Source: DRTC01 sp964521025 (GTDB taxonomy: Bacteria > Cloacimonadota > Cloacimonadia > Cloacimonadales > TCS61). From it: a stretch of DNA of 64,000 bases. The stretch covers positions 1-64,000 of the forward strand of contig CAZFPK010000004.1 of the NCBI GenBank assembly GCA_964521025.1, written 5' to 3'. The notes under the pieces are model-generated. The model saw nothing but the letters and a program-made list of their open reading frames with translations. It had not been told where the DNA came from and searched no databases. Of this stretch, positions 8,082 to 16,910 are shown one piece after another (the first letter of the stretch is position 1; every line of letters begins with the position of its first letter). A program made the translations under genes and the position numbers.

Positions 8082-8408
8082 AATGCAATGTTCCGATCTT
8101 ACGATCGAATTTGTTTTGTGGACTAATTATTGATATATAGCAGTTTGTTCGGTTATTAATCCACATCCTCATTTTATTTGTCACATTGCTATAATGCAAC
8201 TGGAGTAAAAAAAATATACCCGTCTATTTCGTCAAGTAAACAATAAATAAAAGTTTAAGGTTAAAGTGTTTATTCTGATTTTTTATTTTTTTTGATAAAA
8301 TTCTTGACACGATTACCCGAAAAAAATGCGTTGCTATATAGCAGATGATATTCGATTGTTTTTTGCAAGAAAACGATCAAGTATAAATTGTTTCTGGAGG
8401 TTATAGTG
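8082..8408. promoter_or_regulatory. Divergent control region with three operator-like palindromes
   Basis: Between the regulator and the GH16 operon are TGATATATAGCA (8131-8142, one change from the consensus), TGCTATAATGCA (8187-8198, two changes) and TGCTATATAGCA (8332-8343, perfect). The last lies 22 bases after TTGACA (8304-8309), mirroring the arrangement at 6852-6891. The 8187 site also reads as an extended -10 (TGCTATAAT) on the plus strand, and the complement of the 8131 site reads TGCTATATATCA towards the regulator gene. GGAGG at 8396-8400 is the ribosome-binding site of the GH16 gene. Confidence 0.6.
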
Positions 8409-10880
8409 ATGAAAGGAAAAATAGTTAACTTTCTCTTATTGGTTGCATTTATTACTTTATTCTTTATTAGTTGTGATCAAATCACAGAACCTGATACAGT
8501 ACCGGATCCTACAGATCCACTAACTTATGAATTAATCTGGTCGGATGAATTTGACCAGAATTCCAGAGACCTGGATATGAACAACTGGAATTTCGAAACC
8601 GGTTATGGTGAGAATGGTTGGGGAAATGACGAATGGCAGAATTATACAAGCGATTCAACAAATGTTCACATTGAAAATGGAAATTTAGTAATTTCCGCTC
8701 AATGTCCGTCAGGAGTTCCCGGTAAAAGAGATGGTTCGGTTACTTCCGCGCGCATAAATACTAAAGATAAATTTTCTTTCAAATACGGAAAAGTGCAGGC
8801 ACGGATTAAACCTCCTGCGACAAACGGAATGTGGCCTGCTTTCTGGATGCTGGGTGCAAATTTCGACGATATTGGTTGGCCTCAATGCGGTGAGATAGAC
8901 ATAATGGAAATGAGTCCGCTGCTTTTTGGTGAAAATACTACATTATGCACAGTTCATTGGTGGGATGACGACAGCGAATCTCATACATCTTTCGGAGAAA
9001 ATCTGCAGTTCGTGAGTCCGCTTACGGACGACTTTCATATTTTTGAGGTTGTATGGGATGAGCAGAGAATCGTTGGAAAAATTGATGATATTCCCTATTT
9101 CGTTAAAGTAATTGATCCTGTTACAATGAGTGAGTTCCTAAATGATTTTTTCCTGATCTTGAATATTGCAGTCGGTGGTAATATGGGCGGTGCTCCTGAT
9201 GAATCAACAGTTTGGCCCCAGCAGATGCGGGTGGATTGGATCCGTGTTTATCAGCCGGAAAGTGATGAAGAAGATATCGAAACTTTTGGAATTTTCACCG
9301 ATCTTACTCCTGTAGATGCCGGTTTAACCGTAGGACTCGATGCCGAAATTTATGTCTGGGAAGAAACTCTTTCAGGTGTTCCCTACACACCTTATGAAGG
9401 AGATAATGTAATTTCGTTCTTATCAACAGGTCTGGGCTGGTTCGGAGCCGGAATTTCCTCAAACTTACCTCTCGATTTGGGAGAATTCGAAGCAGGAAAT
9501 ATGAAGTTTATGATGAAGATCCCTGCCAATGTTACTTTTAAGATTGGTATAAACGATGTTCAAGGACACGAAAATTATGTGGAATTTCCTGCCAATCAGA
9601 CTGTTTACGGATACGAAAGAAATGGCGAATGGGGACAGGTTACCATACCGATTTCCGATATAACAGGCGATGTAAACCTGCAAGCTCTTGATTATCCGTT
9701 TATGATCCTGGAAGAAGGTGGAGCTCAATGTCATTTTGTAATCGACGACATTTACTGGGACGGCGGCGGCACAACTGTAAGTAGTGTAAATTTTGATGCT
9801 GATGTTTACAATGAAAATGAACTCGATGCAACTATCACGGTTGCAGATGAAGCTGCTGCAAATTCTGTTGTTTCCGTAGCAGTAGATAACGGAACTGACA
9901 CGATAAATATCGATGTAACTTTGGATGTCAACGGAAGCGGAACGGCAACTGTGAACTTCGGTCCTACAAACGACGGAACAGACACGATCGTCATTGCAGA
10001 TGGCGATGTTCTTACCGCAACATACACAGATGCAGCAAGTATTACCAGAACAGATACAGCAAACATCGAAGGAGTAGTCGAAAGCAGTGTCAGTTTCGAT
10101 GCCAATTCTTATGATGTAACCGCTACTTCTGCGACTGTTTCAATAGTTGATGAAGGAGCTGCGAATTCCACTGTTAATGTGGAGATAGAAAACGGAACCG
10201 ATACGATAAATCTGGATGTAAACCTTGATGGAAACGGTAACGGATCTACTACTTTAAATTTCGGTCCGACCAACGACGGAACAGACACGATCGTCATTGC
10301 AGATGGAGTTACACTCACAGCTTCCTATACTGATTATAATGATGAATTGAGAACTGATACTGCCATAATTGAAGATGGTTCAGGTTCTGGATATGTCTTT
10401 GGAGTTTTTACGGATACAACTCCTGTTGATGAAGGAATTATCGTGGGAGAGGATGCAAATATCTGGGTTTGGGAAAACACTCTTTCCGGTGGCTCTATTC
10501 CTGCGTATGAAGGCGATAATGTAATTTCCTGGCAGTCTACTGGAGCCGGTTGGTTTGGAGCAGGAATTCAATCGAATAATACTTTGGACCTATCTGCCTA
10601 TAGTAACGGAAATATAAAATTAATGATCAAAATGCCTGCAGATGTTACTTTCAAGATTGGAATAACTGACGATCTGGGAAATGAAAATTATGTAGAATTT
10701 CCAGCCAATACAACAGCATTCGGATTAGAAAGAAACGGAGAATGGGGACAAGCAGTTATCCCGATTTCCACTATTCAGGGAAGTGTAAATCTTCAAAATA
10801 TAAGTTATGTGTTAACAATTTTAGAAGAAAATGGAGCTCAATGCGAATTTGCGCTCGATGATATTTATTGGGAACAATAA
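8409..10880 (+). CDS. GH16 endo-beta-1,3-glucanase (laminarinase) lipoprotein
   Basis: An 823-residue enzyme that cleaves beta-1,3-glucan chains outside the cytoplasm. The lipobox ends at C22 (FFISC). The GH16 domain spans about residues 40-290, with the catalytic motif GEIDIMEM (E162, D164, E167). Two Ig-like repeats follow (about 460-655) with nearly identical DNA segments around 9957 and 10260. Two copies of a beta-sandwich module, beginning FGIFTDLTPVD and FGVFTDTTPVD (about 300-455 and 660-823), are probably glucan-binding. The frame is open from 8388, but the ATG at 8409 has GGAGG eight bases upstream and begins a proper signal peptide. It is the first gene of the plus-strand operon, behind an operator at 8332. 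Confidence 0.92.
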   Translation: MKGKIVNFLLLVAFITLFFISCDQITEPDTVPDPTDPLTYELIWSDEFDQNSRDLDMNNWNFETGYGENGWGNDEWQNYTSDSTNVHIENGNLVISAQCPSGVPGKRDGSVTSARINTKDKFSFKYGKVQARIKPPATNGMWPAFWMLGANFDDIGWPQCGEIDIMEMSPLLFGENTTLCTVHWWDDDSESHTSFGENLQFVSPLTDDFHIFEVVWDEQRIVGKIDDIPYFVKVIDPVTMSEFLNDFFLILNIAVGGNMGGAPDESTVWPQQMRVDWIRVYQPESDEEDIETFGIFTDLTPVDAGLTVGLDAEIYVWEETLSGVPYTPYEGDNVISFLSTGLGWFGAGISSNLPLDLGEFEAGNMKFMMKIPANVTFKIGINDVQGHENYVEFPANQTVYGYERNGEWGQVTIPISDITGDVNLQALDYPFMILEEGGAQCHFVIDDIYWDGGGTTVSSVNFDADVYNENELDATITVADEAAANSVVSVAVDNGTDTINIDVTLDVNGSGTATVNFGPTNDGTDTIVIADGDVLTATYTDAASITRTDTANIEGVVESSVSFDANSYDVTATSATVSIVDEGAANSTVNVEIENGTDTINLDVNLDGNGNGSTTLNFGPTNDGTDTIVIADGVTLTASYTDYNDELRTDTAIIEDGSGSGYVFGVFTDTTPVDEGIIVGEDANIWVWENTLSGGSIPAYEGDNVISWQSTGAGWFGAGIQSNNTLDLSAYSNGNIKLMIKMPADVTFKIGITDDLGNENYVEFPANTTAFGLERNGEWGQAVIPISTIQGSVNLQNISYVLTILEENGAQCEFALDDIYWEQ

Positions 10881-10909
10881 AAGTTAATTATGATTAATAA
10901 GAGGATAAA

Positions 10910-12370
10910 ATGAGCGAACATTATGAAGCTGTAACAGAACAATTGGAAAAAGTTCCCACAGGACAAAAGATCGCTTTTGGGATTGGAATGCTGGCAAACC
11001 AGATGTTTCCGGCCGCTTTGGGAATCTTTATGGTTGTATTAGTGAGAGATTTGGGTTTTCCACCATTACTTTGGGGAATCGTTTTCTTCTTCCCGAGAAT
11101 TTTTGATGCGATCACAGATCCGATCATGGGCTTTATATCGGATAACACAAGATCAAAATGGGGAAGGCGTCGCCAATATGTCCTTCTTGGTGCACTTGTG
11201 ATGGGAATTAGTTATGTTATAATGTGGCAGCTTCATAAAGAAAACAGCCTAACCTACAATTTTGTCTATTTTATGATCTTCTCATTTTTGTTTTATTTGG
11301 GATTAACCATCTTCAGTGTACCGTATGTAGCTATGGGTTACGAAATGAGCAGTGATTTCCACGAGCGAACCAGAATAATGGCTGTGGCTCAATGGATCGG
11401 TCAATGGGCTTGGGTAATCGCACCCTGGTTTTGGGTAATCATTTACAAACCGGAATGGTTCCCTTCTCCCGCCGCAGGATGTCGGCAATTGGCAATCTGG
11501 GTTGGATTGATCTGTATGGGATTAGCTATGGTTCCGGGATTCTTTATTAAAAGTAAATCTACAAAAGATGCAGACCATTTGCAGGAACTCAGCAGAAAAA
11601 ACATCAAAAGCAATGTCAGTGCTTTTTTTAAGGGATTTGTAGATGCTTTTAAAAATGTGGAATTCAGAAGATTATGCGTTTCCACATTTTTCATCTTTAA
11701 CTCATTCAACACAATCGCAGCTTTTTCTTTTTTCATAATAGTATATTACTTGTTTGGAGGTGATGCAGGCGCAGCCGGAGTTTGGGCTCCTCTGCACGGA
11801 TGTGTAGGTGCATTATCCACAACTTTTATTGTAATTCCCATCGTTTCTAAAATGGCGCAAAAAATAGGTAAGAAAAAAACTTTCATTATTTCACAATCCA
11901 TTTCCATTATCGGATACATTCTATTCTGGTTCACATTTGTGCCGGGAAAACCCTACCTCTTTTTCATAGCCCTTCCTTTCTTCTCTTTCGGTATCGGCGG
12001 ACTCTTCACTTTGATGATGTCGATGACGGCAGATGTTTGCGATTTGGATGAGCTGAATACAGGTTTAAGACGTGAAGGAATATTCGGAGCAATCTTCTGG
12101 TGGATGGTGAAGTTCGGATTTGCTATTGCCGGTTTGTTAAGCGGCTCAATTATGGCTATCGTGAAGTTCAGTCCGGATGCAGCTGTTCAACCTGCGGGAG
12201 CGATAACCGGAATGAGAATTTTTTATTCTGCACTTCCTATAGCAGGGACTCTTATCGCCATCCTGATAATGTCTAAATACGATCTTACAGAAAAAAGAGC
12301 CAACGAAATTCGTGCAGAATTAGAAGAAAGACACCGCGTAAACGGTGATGATGAAGAAAAAGCGAGTTAG
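10910..12370 (+). CDS. GPH-family sugar:cation symporter
   Basis: A 486-residue inner-membrane transporter with about 12 hydrophobic helices. DAITDPIMGFISDNTRSKWGRRRQY is split here as DAITDPIMGF followed by ISDNTRSKWGRRR, the loop 2-3 signature of the glycoside-pentoside-hexuronide:cation symporters related to MelB. The C-terminus is hydrophilic. It lies 29 bases after the GH16 gene and its stop is 10 bases before the GH30 start, so it is in the same operon and most likely imports laminari-oligosaccharides or gentiobiose-type products. Specificity is inferred from context only. Confidence 0.9.
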   Translation: MSEHYEAVTEQLEKVPTGQKIAFGIGMLANQMFPAALGIFMVVLVRDLGFPPLLWGIVFFFPRIFDAITDPIMGFISDNTRSKWGRRRQYVLLGALVMGISYVIMWQLHKENSLTYNFVYFMIFSFLFYLGLTIFSVPYVAMGYEMSSDFHERTRIMAVAQWIGQWAWVIAPWFWVIIYKPEWFPSPAAGCRQLAIWVGLICMGLAMVPGFFIKSKSTKDADHLQELSRKNIKSNVSAFFKGFVDAFKNVEFRRLCVSTFFIFNSFNTIAAFSFFIIVYYLFGGDAGAAGVWAPLHGCVGALSTTFIVIPIVSKMAQKIGKKKTFIISQSISIIGYILFWFTFVPGKPYLFFIALPFFSFGIGGLFTLMMSMTADVCDLDELNTGLRREGIFGAIFWWMVKFGFAIAGLLSGSIMAIVKFSPDAAVQPAGAITGMRIFYSALPIAGTLIAILIMSKYDLTEKRANEIRAELEERHRVNGDDEEKAS

Positions 12371-12380
12371 GAGATTATCG

Positions 12381-14048
12381 ATGAAGAATAATGTAAATAA
12401 AGTTTTCTTTTTATTTATCTTAATTCTATTGATTTCGGCTTGCAATGCCAAAGATAAACTTATAACCTCAGAAATTCTATTGACCTCCGAAGCCGGAGCA
12501 AAACTCGATAAACAGGAAAATGTAGAGTTCAAGAAAGGTGAAGCGGAAGGAACAGTTCTGCAGATTTTCCCAAACCAAACCAAACAGACTATAGATGGCA
12601 TCGGAACCTCCTTCACCGAATCATCGGCATTCGTTCTGGCTCATCTGAATAAAGATAAAAGAGTCGAAGTAATGGAAAACATTTTTGGAAAAAGCGGAGC
12701 GAATTTCACGCTGACCAGAACTCATATCGGTGCTTGCGATTTTTGCGTTGATGGAAGATACTCTTACACAGATGTAAAAGATGACCTTAAACTCAAACAT
12801 TTCAGTTTGACTCCTGATTCCGAAGGATTTTCCAAAGAAAAATATCCTCTCATCGAAGATGAAACTTACGACTTGCTTCCTATGATAAAAGAAGCTTTGG
12901 AAATCAAAAATTCTCAAGAAGACAATGATTTGCGGATCGTTGCTTCCGCTTGGACTGCTCCTGCCTGGATGAAAGACATCGATGAGTGGTATATTCCCGG
13001 AGCTCCCGAAAATAATTGGCAGGGAACAGGCGGTTCACTTAAACCGAAATATGTTTCCACCTATGCAGATTACATTGTAAAATATTTAGACGGTTACAAA
13101 AAGGAAGGCGTGAATATTTGGGGACTGACACCCGTGAATGAACCTCACGGTAACAACGGACAATGGGAAAGTATGAATTTTACGCCTGAATCACAGAATG
13201 AGTTCATAAAAAAACATTTGGGACCAAAACTGCACAAAGCCGGCTACTATGATCTAAAACTTTTAATTTACGACCAAAATCGCGACGGTATAGAACACTG
13301 GACAGATGTAATTTTTACTGATCCGGAATCGGCACCTTATGTTTACGGAATTGCAGTTCATTGGTATGAAAGCACGAACAAAGTTTATGAAGATGTTTTC
13401 GAACGCATTCATAAAAAATTCCCTGAATTTTCTATCATTCACACCGAAGGCTGCATTGACGATCTTGGGAAAGAACCTCCCGGAGGTTGTTATGAACCTA
13501 TCAAGCGCAAGGAATCCGGTTGGTTCGACAACGACGATTTCTGGTGGAACGACAATGCAACAGATTGGGCTTATGCCGTTACCTGGCAAGGTGTAAAAAC
13601 AGAAGATCATCCTGTTTATACTCCTGTTCATCGCTATGCACGCAACATCATAGTAAGCTTGGATCATTGGATGAAAGGCTGGATCGATTGGAATATCGTA
13701 CTGGATAAACAGGGAGGACCGAATCATGTAGGAAATTTCTGCGGAGCCCCGATCATGATCGACACTGAAACAGATTATGTTTATTACACTCCCATTTATT
13801 ATGTACTGGCTCAATTCAGCAGAACTATTCGACCCGGAGATAAAGCAGTTCAAACAACTAAAATGCTGGATAATCTTGATGAAGATGCACTTCATACCTG
13901 CGCCACACTGAATTCCGACAATGTTTTAAGTGTTCAGATTTTGAATACAACTAAAAAACCAATCGATTATAAACTGCAGATCGGCGATCAATTTGCTGAA
14001 ATTAAAATCGCTGCTAATTCAGTGCAAACGGTAAGAGTTCAACTATGA
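12381..14048 (+). CDS. GH30-family glucanase lipoprotein (beta-1,6-glucanase-like)
   Basis: A 555-residue protein with lipobox ISAC (C21). The GH30 fold starts at about residue 60 (QTIDGIGTSFTESSAF). The likely acid/base is E254 in TPVNEPHG and the nucleophile E356 in HTEGC; a C-terminal beta domain ends in the typical NSVQTVRVQL. In this context a beta-1,6-glucanase that trims laminarin side chains is the likeliest activity, with glucosylceramidase-type exo-activity as the alternative. The frame is open from 12345, but the ATG at 12381 follows TAGGAG at a proper distance and starts the signal peptide. The stop overlaps the GH17 start (ATGA). Confidence 0.88.
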   Translation: MKNNVNKVFFLFILILLISACNAKDKLITSEILLTSEAGAKLDKQENVEFKKGEAEGTVLQIFPNQTKQTIDGIGTSFTESSAFVLAHLNKDKRVEVMENIFGKSGANFTLTRTHIGACDFCVDGRYSYTDVKDDLKLKHFSLTPDSEGFSKEKYPLIEDETYDLLPMIKEALEIKNSQEDNDLRIVASAWTAPAWMKDIDEWYIPGAPENNWQGTGGSLKPKYVSTYADYIVKYLDGYKKEGVNIWGLTPVNEPHGNNGQWESMNFTPESQNEFIKKHLGPKLHKAGYYDLKLLIYDQNRDGIEHWTDVIFTDPESAPYVYGIAVHWYESTNKVYEDVFERIHKKFPEFSIIHTEGCIDDLGKEPPGGCYEPIKRKESGWFDNDDFWWNDNATDWAYAVTWQGVKTEDHPVYTPVHRYARNIIVSLDHWMKGWIDWNIVLDKQGGPNHVGNFCGAPIMIDTETDYVYYTPIYYVLAQFSRTIRPGDKAVQTTKMLDNLDEDALHTCATLNSDNVLSVQILNTTKKPIDYKLQIGDQFAEIKIAANSVQTVRVQL

Positions 14049-15217
14049 CAGTAAAACGCATTTTTGTAATAATTTTTCTGTTAACAACTTTTATGATTTC
14101 CTGTACTGGAAATTCCAAATCTGTTGAGAACATTTCCCTGCCCGAATTGCAAACACAACTCGAATTCGAACAAAAGTTTGAAAGAGAAGAACCTTTCGTA
14201 GAACGGAATTTCATTCCGTTTTCCGATGAAAATCCAAAAGAGCGAGCAGTGTCTTACGGCTGCTACAGGAATGGACAAACTCCCTGGAGTGAAGGACCTT
14301 CCAAAGAAGAGATTTTCGAAGATCTAACTATCATTTCCAAATATTGGAACCTGATCAGAGTTTACAACGCAGACGACGATACGGAACATATTTTAGAAGT
14401 AATAAAAGAACATAATTTTCCTATCAAAGTAATGCTTGGAGTATGGTTGGAAAATGAAACAGATAAACCCGAAAAGAAGAATGCCAACATCACAAATGTG
14501 ATGCGCTGCCTTGACCTGACAAAGAAATTCTCTGACATTATTGCTGCTGTAAATGTCGGTAATGAAACGCAGGTTTTCTGGTCGTGGCATCATATGGATA
14601 CAAATGATCTGATCCGCTATATTCGAGTTACCCGGGAGCATACTTTTCTTCCGGTAACCACAGCCGATGATTACAATTTCTGGAATAAATCCGAAAGCAA
14701 AGCAGTAGCAGATGAAGTTGATTTTATCGTTACTCACGCTTATCCGCTTTGGAACGGTAAAACTCTTGATGAATCGATAGAATGGTTGGATCAAACATAT
14801 AATAATGTAAAGAGAAATCACCCCGAAAAGCAACTGGTTTTGGGTGAGATCGGCTGGGCAACAAAGTATAATCCTGATAAAAAAGGTCCCGGTGAACAGG
14901 GCACTTTGATCAAGGGTGAAGTTAGTCTGAAAGCCCAGGAGAAGTTTCTATCAGAACTCGATAATTGGGTAGGATCAAACAAAGTTACAACCTTTTGGTT
15001 CGAAGCATTTGATGAACCTTGGAAAGGTGGTGGCGAAAATTCAGGTACAAATGAAATTGAAAAGAACTGGGGAGTTTTCTATGAAAACCGCACTCCAAAA
15101 GAATCATTTCAAAATTTCATAATAAAAAAAGAAAATCCAAAAAAACAAATCCTTAAGGAGGAAGAAAAATGGAAAAGACAAACATGTTTTTCATTGTTTT
15201 ATTCATCGTTGCGATGA
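14045..15217 (+). CDS. GH17 beta-1,3-glucanase lipoprotein
   Basis: A 390-residue enzyme with lipobox MISC (C20). The GH17 TIM barrel shows VSYGCYRNGQTPW at the first strand, acid/base E174 in NVGNETQVFW and nucleophile E268 in LGEIGW. It should hydrolyse or transglycosylate beta-1,3-glucan oligomers in the periplasm or at the surface. The start overlaps the GH30 stop by four bases, indicating translational coupling. The last 16 codons (from about 15170) run into the next gene in another frame; this lysine-rich tail is probably dispensable and may reflect a lost stop codon. Confidence 0.88.
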   Translation: MTVKRIFVIIFLLTTFMISCTGNSKSVENISLPELQTQLEFEQKFEREEPFVERNFIPFSDENPKERAVSYGCYRNGQTPWSEGPSKEEIFEDLTIISKYWNLIRVYNADDDTEHILEVIKEHNFPIKVMLGVWLENETDKPEKKNANITNVMRCLDLTKKFSDIIAAVNVGNETQVFWSWHHMDTNDLIRYIRVTREHTFLPVTTADDYNFWNKSESKAVADEVDFIVTHAYPLWNGKTLDESIEWLDQTYNNVKRNHPEKQLVLGEIGWATKYNPDKKGPGEQGTLIKGEVSLKAQEKFLSELDNWVGSNKVTTFWFEAFDEPWKGGGENSGTNEIEKNWGVFYENRTPKESFQNFIIKKENPKKQILKEEEKWKRQTCFSLFYSSLR

Positions 15218-16797
15218 ATGGTTTAGTGTTTGCTCAAGCAACACACACAATTGATTTTGAAACACCGGATACCGGTCAGGGCTGGGACTGGACAGTTTTT
15301 GATTTCGCTCCAGTATTAACAGAAATGGCAAATCCGGTGAGTGGAGGTATCAATACTTCTGCTACAGTTATGGAATTTGTAGCTGATCCTTCAGACCAAG
15401 CTTGGACTGGATGCTGGACACAAGATGATGGTGAATTTACTTTCGATGCATCAAACAGCACAGTTACAATTATGGTTTATAAAGATGTGATCAGTACTGT
15501 CAAAATGAAATTTGAAGGAGCCAGTGCTCCAGTTGAGGTTGACGCTATAAACACAGTTACCGGAGCTTGGGAATTATTGACTTATGATTTTTCTGGTGTT
15601 ATCGGTAATACATACGATAAACTGATAGTCTTCCCGGATTTCAATTTTAGCAGAACAGTTGTTACGACATCCTATTTTGATAACATCCAGGTTCCCGACG
15701 GTGTAGTACCCGATCCTGATCCTGAACCAACTGATGCACCACCAGTTCCTACTCATGCTGAAGTAGATGTGATTCCTATCTATACAGAGGTTTATACAGA
15801 CTTAACAGGAACAGACTTTAATCCGAACTGGGGTCAGTCAACTTCTGTAACAGTAGATTACATGGCTGCCGGGAATAATACTTTACAATATACATATTTG
15901 AATTATCAGGGAACGCAATATACAAATCAGGATGTTACTGCTTATGAATATCTGCATGTTGATTTCTGGACTCCGAGCTCAACATTTCTTGATTTCTATC
16001 TGATCAGTCCCGGACTGGAAACATTTTACTCTCTTCCCATAACTCTGGATACATGGGTTAGTGTAGATATTCCGTTAAGCCATTATGTTCCGCCTGTTAA
16101 TCTGTCTGATGTTTTCCAGTTTAAAGTTGTTGGTGATGGAACTGTTTATTTCGATAATTGGTATTTCTGGCATGAACCTATCACTCCGGTTGAACTTTCT
16201 ACTTTCACTGCTGTTTACACTAATGGCGCATCCTTGCTGGAATGGACAACACAATCAGAATCAAATAATATGGGTTGGAATATCTATCGTTCTCAAACTG
16301 AATTGGAAGAAGCAATTCAGGTCAATGGTCAACTCATTCAAGGTTCGGGAACTACCTCTGAACCTACCGATTATGAATTTTATGATGAAGAGAATCTGGT
16401 TGTGAACAACACTTACTACTATTGGTTAGAAAGTGTTAGTTTCTCTGGTGAGACTGAAATCCACAATCCAATTTCACTCACCGTTCCTGAACCAGGACAG
16501 AATCCGGACGAACCTGAAATCATTTCCAATATCACCAATTATCCAAATCCATTTAGTTCTTCAACTACAATTTCCTTCAATGCAACATCGGATCAAATGC
16601 AGAACACAGAAGTTTCGATTTATAATATGAAGGGACAATTAATTCAATCTTTACCTGTCGTTCTTAACGGCACAAAATGTTCTGCATTCTGGAACGGTAA
16701 AGATGCAAATAGCAATGATGTTTCGTCCGGTATTTATTCTTATATTATCAAATCCGGACAAAATGAATATACAGGGAAGATGATCCTGACGAGATAG
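15169..16797 (+). CDS. Secreted carbohydrate-binding-like protein with T9SS sorting domain
   Basis: A 542-residue protein. The signal peptide ends near VFAQA (residue 24). Module A (27-170, starting TIDFETPDTGQGW) and module B (about 195-340, with NPNWGQSTSVTVDY and YFDNWYFW) are beta-sandwiches resembling carbohydrate-binding modules. An FN3-like segment follows, then a T9SS C-terminal sorting domain (about 458-542, NYPNPFSSSTTISF ... SGIYSYIIK). No catalytic motif is seen, so it probably binds glucan at the cell surface. AAGGAGG precedes the start, inside the GH17 gene. Positions 15502-16148 are identical to 17244-17890 in the next gene. A 13-bp-stem hairpin (16819-16861) follows the stop. 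Confidence 0.85.
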   Translation: MEKTNMFFIVLFIVAMNGLVFAQATHTIDFETPDTGQGWDWTVFDFAPVLTEMANPVSGGINTSATVMEFVADPSDQAWTGCWTQDDGEFTFDASNSTVTIMVYKDVISTVKMKFEGASAPVEVDAINTVTGAWELLTYDFSGVIGNTYDKLIVFPDFNFSRTVVTTSYFDNIQVPDGVVPDPDPEPTDAPPVPTHAEVDVIPIYTEVYTDLTGTDFNPNWGQSTSVTVDYMAAGNNTLQYTYLNYQGTQYTNQDVTAYEYLHVDFWTPSSTFLDFYLISPGLETFYSLPITLDTWVSVDIPLSHYVPPVNLSDVFQFKVVGDGTVYFDNWYFWHEPITPVELSTFTAVYTNGASLLEWTTQSESNNMGWNIYRSQTELEEAIQVNGQLIQGSGTTSEPTDYEFYDEENLVVNNTYYYWLESVSFSGETEIHNPISLTVPEPGQNPDEPEIISNITNYPNPFSSSTTISFNATSDQMQNTEVSIYNMKGQLIQSLPVVLNGTKCSAFWNGKDANSNDVSSGIYSYIIKSGQNEYTGKMILTR

Positions 16798-16818
16798 TTA
16801 AATGTAATAATTTAAATG

Positions 16819-16861
16819 CCTGAAGGGAAGGATTTCTGGATTGCAACTCCTTTCCTTCAGG
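16819..16861 (+). terminator. Stable hairpin between paralogous binding-protein genes
   Basis: CCTGAAGGGAAGG (16819-16831) pairs with CCTTTCCTTCAGG (16849-16861) over 13 pairs (one G-U) around a 17-base loop. No T-run follows, so it may be an mRNA-stabilising or attenuating structure rather than a full terminator. Confidence 0.45.
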
Positions 16862-16910
16862 ATTGAGATAGTTCAAACAAAATGATTATTTTAAATTCAA
16901 TGGAGGAAAA

